A stretch of DNA of 64,000 bases. Source: Woeseiaceae bacterium (GTDB lineage Bacteria > Pseudomonadota > Gammaproteobacteria > Steroidobacterales > Woeseiaceae). The translations under genes were made by a program, and so were the position numbers. Where the stretch lies: NCBI GenBank assembly GCA_021773035.1, contig JAJFKU010000024.1, positions 40,883-104,882 on the forward strand, written 5' to 3'. The notes below the pieces were generated by a model. It worked only from the letters and a program-made list of their open reading frames with translations. It searched no databases and was not told the DNA's origin. Positions 45,798-53,400 of this stretch are shown one piece after another (positions within the stretch are counted from its first letter, which is position 1; every line of letters starts with the position of its first letter).

Positions 45798-46277
45798 ATG
45801 CTGGCATCAATGAGTATCCGGGAGGCCTGCCGCGGTGAGTGCGGGTTCTTATCCGCGCTTGCGTTGCGCTCGAAAGCGCACTGGGGATACTCGCGTGAGT
45901 TCCTCGATTCCTGCCGGGATGAACTAGGCGTCGAGGCGTCTCGACTGTGCGAAGACGACTACCAGTGTTTCGTCGCCGACAGCGGCGCAGAGACAATAGG
46001 TTTCTACGCTCTGCAGACCCTCTCCGTTGGCACCTATGAACTGGAGGCGCTTTTTGTCGAGCCGAAGCATATCGGGTGTGGTGTCGGACGTTCACTGCTG
46101 CGGCACGCGACGGAAGGGCTGTCCCGCCTTGGTGCCTCCCGCCTGATTATTCAAGGCGATCCGAATGCGAGCCGATTCTATCGGGCCGCCGGGGCCGTGC
46201 AGGTGGGTGAGCGCGAGTCAGGCAGTATTCCAGGCAGGTTCCTGCCGCTATTTGAAATCGAGTTCGCGACAGCGTGA
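45798..46277 (+). CDS. GNAT family N-acetyltransferase
   Basis: The 159-residue protein starts at the ATG at 45798, after an AAGGTGAG ribosome site; a TTG one codon upstream is less likely. The acetyl-CoA binding motif A is seen as LEALFVEPKHIGCGVGRSLL (residues about 82-101, Q/RxxGxG/A-like GCGVG loop). The end, ASRFYRAAGAVQVGERESGS, is the usual motif B with the conserved Tyr. The acetyl acceptor cannot be told. It lies about 210 bp before the yjfI operon and has its own promoter region. Confidence 0.85.
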   Translation: MLASMSIREACRGECGFLSALALRSKAHWGYSREFLDSCRDELGVEASRLCEDDYQCFVADSGAETIGFYALQTLSVGTYELEALFVEPKHIGCGVGRSLLRHATEGLSRLGASRLIIQGDPNASRFYRAAGAVQVGERESGSIPGRFLPLFEIEFATA

Positions 46278-46434
46278 GCGAGCGCTGCCGGTCCGGCGGA
46301 GATGCTGAGCAGGTTACTTTTTGCTAAAGACTCATGCCTATCAGGCGAGTCCGACACGGAAAAGAAACGTTAGCGCCACCCCGATAACGTTGGTTCGTTT
46401 CTTGATTACATAAACAAATCAATTAGTTATCATA

Positions 46435-46467
46435 TTACATGTAAATATTTTGCGTTATTACATGTAA
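46435..46467. promoter_or_regulatory. Two copies of a perfect 10-bp palindrome upstream of yjfI
   Basis: TTACATGTAA occurs at 46435-46444 and again at 46458-46467, spaced 23 bp (about two helix turns) in an AT-rich stretch. This looks like tandem operator sites for a dimeric regulator. It is likely the control element for the whole downstream operon. No regulator gene is adjacent. Confidence 0.5.
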
Positions 46468-46478
46468 CGCTGTACAGT
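46450..46478 (+). promoter_or_regulatory. Possible promoter, TTGCGT - 17 bp - TACAGT
   Basis: TTGCGT at 46450-46455 and TACAGT at 46473-46478, separated by 17 bp, could be -35 and -10 elements. The start site would then lie at about 46485, at or beside the yjfI ATG, giving a leaderless mRNA, in keeping with the absence of a ribosome site before that ATG. The second palindrome then lies between the elements. A different promoter further upstream (TTGATT at 46402) is also possible. Confidence 0.3.
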
Positions 46479-46485
46479 ATGCAAC

Positions 46486-47115
46486 ATGGTTTTAAAAACA
46501 TCAGCACATTACCAGCGTGAATATCGTCGCAGACTGCGCGAACAAGGCCTGATCAAGAAGGAGATCTGGATTCGTCCTGAAAACTCCGACAAGGCAAGAG
46601 CCCTGGAAAAAGAGCTAAGAACCGGCGAGCGTGGATTTTCGGTGCAGGCCGACAGCATGAAGCGACCCCGCTGGCTTACCGAAGCGCTCTATGCCGATAT
46701 CCACAAAACACCTCTGGTTCACACGCAGCGCGCGTCCGTTGAGCTGATCGACGGTGTGGACCCGACCATTCACGTAGTTATGCATGACTACGGGGATCTG
46801 CCGGTGTTCGTCACGGTTGCCGGGGATCAGGTCATTGTCGAGGCCGTGCTCTGGCCGACCTCCGATGTTCTGGATGCCGCTGAGTTCAATGAAACCGTAC
46901 TGCGCACCCACAAGTATTTCCCATTGTCGACAATCAGCTTGGGACAACGGGCGTACGACGATTATTACCTGATGTTCGGATCTCTGAGTTCCAGCTCGGA
47001 TATATCGGATATCGTTCACGAAATCGAGGTTCTGGCCAGCAACGTTATTCACGCCACGGAAGCGTACGCGGACCTGCTTCGGTCAGCACCTGACAAGAGA
47101 GGAGAAAGACCATGA
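46486..47115 (+). CDS. yjfI: YjfI family protein (DUF2170)
   Basis: The 209-residue protein begins LKTSAHYQREYRRRLREQGL, a start typical of YjfI, and goes on as the DUF2170 fold (VELIDGVDPTIHVVMHDYGD, then TISLGQRAYDDYYLMFG). It is a cytoplasmic protein with no known biochemical role, found in operons with PspA-family proteins. No ribosome site precedes the ATG (see the promoter entry). Its last 4 bases overlap the start of the pspA-family gene, so they are translationally coupled. It is the first gene of the five-gene operon. Confidence 0.82.
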   Translation: MVLKTSAHYQREYRRRLREQGLIKKEIWIRPENSDKARALEKELRTGERGFSVQADSMKRPRWLTEALYADIHKTPLVHTQRASVELIDGVDPTIHVVMHDYGDLPVFVTVAGDQVIVEAVLWPTSDVLDAAEFNETVLRTHKYFPLSTISLGQRAYDDYYLMFGSLSSSSDISDIVHEIEVLASNVIHATEAYADLLRSAPDKRGERP

Positions 47116-47804
47116 ACGTCTGGGCAAAAATGATTACGGCACTACGCGGCGGTGTAAATGAGGCCGGAGAGGCAGTTGTAGATAGTCAGGCGCTGCGCAT
47201 ACTCGACCAGGAGCTTCGGGATGCATCCGATGAACTCCGGCAGTGCAAAGACAGCCTTGCGGCGATTATTGCCCGTGAAAAACTGTCTGCCGAAAAAGCG
47301 ACGCGCATCAAAGAGAATGTCGAAGAGAACGAGGGCTACGTGATGAAGGCGCTGGAAAAAGGTGACGATGAGCTCGCCCACGAGGTTGCGGCAAAAATCG
47401 CAAACCTCGAAGCGCAGCTGAAAACCGAGCAGGAAACCGGTGCCGGCTATGCTTCGAGTGCGAGCGACCTTCGAGCTGCTATTCAGGCAGCAGAGCGTGA
47501 CATCGTACGCATGAAGCAGCAGGTTGACACGGTCAAAGCAACTGACAGCGTGCAACGTGCCCAGGCAGCAGTATCTGAACGCCACAGCGGTTCGAATTCG
47601 AAGCTACGGACGGCGATGGATTCACTGGAGCGCATCAAGGAGCGGCAGGACCTGCGTTCGGCGCAGATGAGCGCGGCGCGCGAGCTCGCTGACGATCTGG
47701 GCGACGACTCCCTTGAGAACCGACTCGAAAAAGCAGGAATAAAACCGCATACCAAGAGTGCCGAAGAGGTTCTCGAACGCCTAAAAAAACGGACCGAAGG
47801 CTAG
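47112..47804 (+). CDS. yjfJ: PspA/IM30 family protein
   Basis: The 230-residue protein is mainly long helices: coiled coil from about residue 25 to 200 with heptads such as IKENVEENEGYVMKALEK, and an AKIANLEAQLK stretch. PspA/IM30 proteins bind membranes and form rod or ring scaffolds that protect the envelope under stress. The first 25 residues (WAKMITALRGGVNEAGEA) would form the membrane-binding helix. It lies between YjfI and YqiJ, in a set seen in several gammaproteobacteria. Confidence 0.88.
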   Translation: MNVWAKMITALRGGVNEAGEAVVDSQALRILDQELRDASDELRQCKDSLAAIIAREKLSAEKATRIKENVEENEGYVMKALEKGDDELAHEVAAKIANLEAQLKTEQETGAGYASSASDLRAAIQAAERDIVRMKQQVDTVKATDSVQRAQAAVSERHSGSNSKLRTAMDSLERIKERQDLRSAQMSAARELADDLGDDSLENRLEKAGIKPHTKSAEEVLERLKKRTEG

Positions 47805-47845
47805 AGCGGAAGTAATGACGACGAATCCGACAGAGAGGACAACCC

Positions 47846-48541
47846 ATGTTCGCGATCTTATTAAGTGACAAAATGGACCCCTTTTACCAAAACATAAGTT
47901 CGTTCCCGACGCTGATTTATACAGTTCTGCTCGTCGTATGCGTGTTCTATTGGGCGGGTGCAGTCCTCGGATTCGTCGATCTGGATGTAATTGATCTCGA
48001 CCTTGAAAGCTTTGATCTGGAAGGCGCCGACGTGAATCCGAATACGCCACACTCGACGCCCGACGTACTTGCCGGGTTAATGTTACGTTTCGGTTTAGTT
48101 GGCGTTCCGGTCACAGTATCGCTCTCTATTCTGGTGCTGATTGGATGGATGCTCTGCTATTACGTGGTTCACTTTCTCTTCGGTATCGTTCCAGGGAGTA
48201 TTCTGAAGTTCATCGTGGGAATCCCGGTGTTCCTGGTGACGCTGTATATTTCCGCCCGAATAACCGGCGTGTTGATCCGTCCACTACGCCCGCTATTTCA
48301 GAAGGCTACGCAGGAAACGATCAAACAGGTACTTGGGCAAACCGCCCTCGTGCGAACGTCTCGTGTTGATACTGAATTCGGTGAGGCAACGTTGGACGAC
48401 GGCGGTGCGGGGCTGATCCTGAAAGTCAGAACTACGGGCGACGATCGTTTCTCGAAGGGCGACAGAGTGGTCATCTACGAGAAACTAAGTGAACAAAACA
48501 TCTATAGAGTGATTTCAGAAAAAGAATTTCTTGGGCGTTAG
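47846..48541 (+). CDS. yqiJ: YqiJ family inner membrane protein (NfeD-like OB fold)
   Basis: The 231-residue protein has membrane helices at about residues 20-45 (LIYTVLLVVCVFYWAGAVLG), 77-100 (FGLVGVPVTVSLSILVLIGW) and 105-135. The C-terminal 90 residues form a beta-rich OB fold (GQTALVRTSRVDTEFGEA, then KGDRVVIYEK). Proteins of this type partner with flotillins of the YqiK type, here encoded directly downstream, 35 bp away. They are thought to tune membrane microdomain scaffolds, a role inferred from the family. Confidence 0.82.
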   Translation: MFAILLSDKMDPFYQNISSFPTLIYTVLLVVCVFYWAGAVLGFVDLDVIDLDLESFDLEGADVNPNTPHSTPDVLAGLMLRFGLVGVPVTVSLSILVLIGWMLCYYVVHFLFGIVPGSILKFIVGIPVFLVTLYISARITGVLIRPLRPLFQKATQETIKQVLGQTALVRTSRVDTEFGEATLDDGGAGLILKVRTTGDDRFSKGDRVVIYEKLSEQNIYRVISEKEFLGR

Positions 48542-48576
48542 CCCAGGGAGAGGAATAAACAAAGGGAGTAAGAATT

Positions 48577-50412
48577 ATGGCTGATCTATCCGTACTTATG
48601 CCAGTTGTTACCGGCGCAGGGATATTTCTTCTCGTGCTGCTCGGGCTTGCAGGCCTGTTCAAGGCGTTCTACTACAAAGTGGAACAAGGCACGGCACTCA
48701 TCGTAAACGATATGAGTGCGCAGCCGAAGGTTCACTTCACTGGCGCTTTGGTGTACCCGATCATCTATAAGAAAGAGTTGATGAGGATCTCGCTCATCAC
48801 TCTCGAGGTCGATCGACGTGGCGCCGATGGGTTGATCTGTAAAGACAATATGCGCGCCGATATCTCCGTAGCATTCTACTTGCGAGTGAACGAGACAGCA
48901 GAAGACGTGCTCAAGGTTGCGAAATCAATCGGCGCAAGCCGTGCGTCCGACCGGGTAGCCGTCGATCAGCTTTTTTCGGCAAAATTCTCTGAGGCGTTGA
49001 AGACCGTTGGTAAGCAGGTTGAGTTTGTCTCCCTGTTCGAAAACAGGCAGGAATTCCGCGAGAAAATAATCGAGGTTATCGGCGACGACCTCAATGGCTA
49101 CGTGCTGGAAGACGTGGCGATCGACTACGTCGAACAAACTCCAAAATCGTCACTGGACCCCACCAATATACTCGATGCCGAAGGTATCAAGAAGATTACA
49201 GAGCTTACGGCGACACAGAACGTGCGCACGAACGAGCTCGAGCGCGACGAGGAATTGGCCATAAAGAAGAAGAACGTAACCACTATCGAGGCAATGCTCG
49301 AACTTGAGCGTCAGCAGGCCGATGCGGAAGCTCGGCAGCAGCGGGAGATCCTTTCTATTCAGGCACGCGAAGAGGCGGAAACGAGGAAAGTTCAGGAAGA
49401 GGAGCGTCGTAAGGCCGAGTCGACCTTTATTCAGGTCGAGCAAGACCTGCAGGTTCAAACCGAGAACCAGAAGCGGGAGGTTGAGGTTGCAGATCAGAAT
49501 CGGCAGCGTGCTGTCGCGATAGAGGAAGAGAAGGTTGTACGCGCAAGAGACCTTGAGGTCGTAAGCCGCGAGCGCGAGGTTTCTGTGGAGCGCGTGCTGG
49601 CGGAAAAGGCCGTCGAAGTTGAGAAGAAAGAGATCGCCAATGTGATCCGCGAACGCGTTGCGGTTGATAAGACCGTTGCGGTAGAAGAAGAACGTATCAA
49701 GGAAGTCCGCGAAGTGTCTGAGGCTGATCGACTCAAGCAGGTTCAGATTCTGACAGCCGAAGCGCAGGCTGAGGAAGATAAGGTCAAAGAAACGACTGCC
49801 GCTAAAGCTCAGGAGATTGCCGCAAACCACAAAGCCACCGAGATCACGACACTTGCCGAGGCGCGCCTCGCAGCGGCAGGTAAAGACTCTGATGCCAAGA
49901 AAGTGCTGGCCGAGGGCGTGCAGGCTGAAGATGCGGCCACCGGGCTTGCCGAGGCGGACGTTATACGTGCCAAAGGCACGGCCGAGGCATCTGCAAAATC
50001 TGAAGTTGGTACGGCTACCGCTAACGTTACCAAAGCTCAGTTCCAGGCCGAAGCCGAGGGCCTCACGGACAAGTTTGCCGCAATGGCCGGAATGAGCGGT
50101 GAGACCCGGGAGCATGAAGAATTTCGTATGTCGTTGGAAATCGCCTTCAAGGAAGCGCTCGCCTCCATCGACGCCGGTAAGGAAATTGCTAAGGAGAACG
50201 CAGAGATTCTGTCAATCGCACTTGAGAAAGCGCACATCGATATCGTCGGTGGAGAGGAGCACTTCTTCGACAACTTTGCCAAATCACTGTCCATCGGCAA
50301 GGCGGTTGACGGGCTCGCACAAAAGAGCGAAGTCGTGCAGACGCTACTGGCCAAGTTCGCGCCCGACAGCGGTAGCGCCGGGAAAAACACCGGTGATGCC
50401 GCGGGAGCCTGA
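48577..50412 (+). CDS. yqiK: Flotillin-like protein, YqiK type
   Basis: The 611-residue protein has one N-terminal membrane helix (GAGIFLLVLLGLAGLFKAFY), then the SPFH/Band 7 domain to about residue 210 (ending VAIDYVEQTPKSSLDPTN). After it comes a very long Glu/Ala/Lys-rich coiled coil (about 210-470), with repeated EVxREREVxVERV units, and a C-terminal domain. Flotillins oligomerise and organise membrane microdomains. It is longer than E. coli YqiK. It sits after YqiJ and before the AAA ATPase, and may be the membrane platform of the operon. Confidence 0.88.
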   Translation: MADLSVLMPVVTGAGIFLLVLLGLAGLFKAFYYKVEQGTALIVNDMSAQPKVHFTGALVYPIIYKKELMRISLITLEVDRRGADGLICKDNMRADISVAFYLRVNETAEDVLKVAKSIGASRASDRVAVDQLFSAKFSEALKTVGKQVEFVSLFENRQEFREKIIEVIGDDLNGYVLEDVAIDYVEQTPKSSLDPTNILDAEGIKKITELTATQNVRTNELERDEELAIKKKNVTTIEAMLELERQQADAEARQQREILSIQAREEAETRKVQEEERRKAESTFIQVEQDLQVQTENQKREVEVADQNRQRAVAIEEEKVVRARDLEVVSREREVSVERVLAEKAVEVEKKEIANVIRERVAVDKTVAVEEERIKEVREVSEADRLKQVQILTAEAQAEEDKVKETTAAKAQEIAANHKATEITTLAEARLAAAGKDSDAKKVLAEGVQAEDAATGLAEADVIRAKGTAEASAKSEVGTATANVTKAQFQAEAEGLTDKFAAMAGMSGETREHEEFRMSLEIAFKEALASIDAGKEIAKENAEILSIALEKAHIDIVGGEEHFFDNFAKSLSIGKAVDGLAQKSEVVQTLLAKFAPDSGSAGKNTGDAAGA

Positions 50413-50471
50413 TCAGTCTTTTGAGCTGGAAGCCGTAGTCGAATAGCAAAAAAGCTAAAGGGAACGTATCG

Positions 50472-53400
50472 ATGGCAGACGAAAGACAGGGAAGCACCAT
50501 CGTAGACACCGCGGTCGCGGAGGGTGGTGCCTACGAAATCATCAGGAGGCGCCTTGTGGAGCAGGGCGAACAGCTCCAGGAGAGAACGGCAGCCCTGAAC
50601 GTGGCGCGGGCCGAGGAGTTTGGTTCAACGGACATGGAAGTCCTGGCGCGAACCCGTGTACGTACCGAGAACAACTGCCGTGGCCGTGCCATTGTACAGG
50701 TGGGCGAGCTGTTGTTGTTCGGCTACAACGTCTTCATCGGCCTAAAGAAAACGACTCGGATCGAAGACGTCTTTGCTCTGTACCGCCTCTCGACCACTGA
50801 TGATACCTATTCGATGGAACCGCAATCGCTGGACGAGAGCTTTCTGTCGGACGCGAGGTTTCAACAGGATTTTGATGAGCTATACAGGTACTACAAAGAC
50901 ACTCGCCTGATCCAGCTCGTCAAACGCGATGGGCGATTGCTGGCCGGCTTTCAGATCGGTGAGCGCCTGGACGATATTCGTGTTTTCCGTTGGTCCGTAT
51001 CAGAGGGTGGTGCGGAAGTTGCCTACATTGATAATCGTGGCGAGCGCGATATCGAGCTGCCGCAGCCCTACGATTTCGAGTGGCAGGCTGTAGAAAGGGA
51101 AGACGTCGTGCACGGGCGATTTCCCCACATCAGTCTGGACGATGAAGTGTTCATTGAGACAATCAATGGCGATCTGACAATAAAGATCGAGAACAACACG
51201 GAGGACGGGGAGGGTGTGTATTCCGAATCTGTAGAGGACGCGACTCAGTCTCTCGACGACGCGGAGGTCGAATATGCCCGTGTTGGCGATCTCATTCTCA
51301 TCAAGGTTTTACCGTACAAAGAAAAGCACTGGCGACATCTGGTCTATAACCGACGCACTCAGGACGTCGTGCGAATTGACGAAATCGGCAGCTCCTGCGT
51401 GCAGTTGCCTGAGGATCACGGCATCATATTTCCGGGCGGCTACTACCTGGAATCAGGTGACTACAAGACATTCCCGAACGACGTCGCCGGCTTCAAGTTT
51501 AAGCGCAAAATTCGGTCGCCCATTGGTGAGGACGTGCTGTTCGTCTTTTACGAGCCGGTAGACGGTCGTTTTGTACTGCTCTCGTACAATATTATCGAGA
51601 AATCACTGCAGAATCCGATAATGACCAACGGTTACGCGCTTGCGGATGACGGTCGAATAGTTGTATTCAACGCCGAGCCTGAACCGACTCGCGTGCATCC
51701 CATGCAGATATGGAAAACACCCTACGTGCATGAAGAGTACGCGGCGGCGACACCTGCCAAGCAGTCGTTTTACTCGAATATCGGCAACTCAGCGCTGGTC
51801 CGCGGGGTTTCCGACTTGTATAGCCTGTGTCGAAGCATTCGTGACGAAACTGTGTCGGTAAGAAGCTACGAGAAGCTGCGAAAGGCTGCAGATCGACTGT
51901 TCGATGATCATTTCTGGATTTCGGATGATGCGACCGGCAGCATCGGGACTGCCGTACGCAGCATTAACGAGACGGTCGAACTGATCATCGACGAGTTCGA
52001 GAAAGTCGAGAGTATTCGTCGCCAGTCCGCCGAGGCAATCAAGGAAGCCAGAGCAGAGCATCAACAGATAGTTTTGACGTCGGATGCGGCCGGTTGGCGC
52101 AGCGTAGAGGACTTCGTCGGTGCTCTGGACCGTATTCGAAAACAGCGTGGGCACCTCGCAACGATTCGGCAGTACCGATACATAGAAGTTGACGATATCG
52201 ATGCAATGGATGAAGAACTGGTCGCGCTCAATGCGCGGGTGGGTGACGCCACGGCAGGGTTTCTGGTGGGTGACGAGGCGCTGGCTTCGTACGCCGATGA
52301 TATAGAGCGGACTCGTGCGGAAGTAACCACGCTTGAAACGGTTGCGGCAATAGAACCGCAGTTGGAAAAACTGGAAGGTATCGCGGAAGGCCTCGATTTG
52401 CTTTCAGAACTGATAGCCACGCTGAAAATCGATGATGCGACGGTGCAGACGAGGATCGTTAGTTCCATCTCTGACGTTTACTCCAAAATGAACCAGGCGC
52501 GTGCGGTGTGCAAGCAGCACAGGGACGAACTGGGCTCCACGGAGTCGGTCGAGCAGTTCGCGGCCCAGCTCAAGTTGTTCTCTCAGAGCATTATTAACTC
52601 CCTCGGTCTGGCATCAACACCGGAACGATGCGATGAGCAGCTGTCCAGACTCCTGATTCAGCTGGAAGAAATGGAGAGTCAGTTCGGTAGCCACGAGCAG
52701 TTTCTTGCCGACATCATGTTGAAGCGGGACGAGGTGCACGACACGCTTGAAACACACAAGCAGCAGCTGCTCGATGCCAGAAATACCCGGGCGCAGGCGC
52801 TCACCGATGCCGTGGATAGGATGTTGCGGAATGTCGAGAAGCGGGCGCAGCGATTTGCGACCGAGGACGAACTGAATACTTACCTTGCGTCGGACGCGTT
52901 GGCACTGAAGATACGTGACCTGGTCGGTCAGCTGAGGGAGCTGGGCAGCGCCGTGAAGGCGGATGACGCTGAGGCCCGCCTGAAGATGATCCGTGACCAG
53001 GCCCTTCGGTCGTTACGGGACAAGGTTGATCTGTACGACGATGGCGGTAACATAATAAGACTGGGCCCAAGACACCGGTTCAGTGTCAGCAAAGAAGAAC
53101 TCGACCTGACAATTGTTCCAAAAGACGACGGCTTGGCCCTCCACTTAGTGGGCACCCAGTTTTTCGAGACGATCGAAGACCCGACGCTCGAGGAACTCCG
53201 GCCGTACTGGCAGCTCAGCGGTGAATCTGAGTCGCCGCATGTCTATCGTGGCGAGTATCTTGCATTCCGTGTTGTTGAGGCAGCGCAGCAGGGCACGGAT
53301 AATCTGAGCTGGACAGCCCTGAAGTCGGCAGCGGGCAAAGCCGCCACTTTGCAGAAGCTGGTGCGCGAGTTCGCAGCGCCGCGATACCGCGATGGATACG

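Noticed and set aside
46278..46440. A sigma-54 promoter for the PspA-family operon.
   Set aside because: The nearest GG...GC pair (in AGGTTACTTTTTGCT) has 9 bases instead of 10 between them, so it does not fit.
49150..50115. A 321-residue minus-strand frame opposite the flotillin coiled coil.
   Set aside because: It is a Leu/Phe-rich antisense reading of Glu/Lys codons with no signal or motif.
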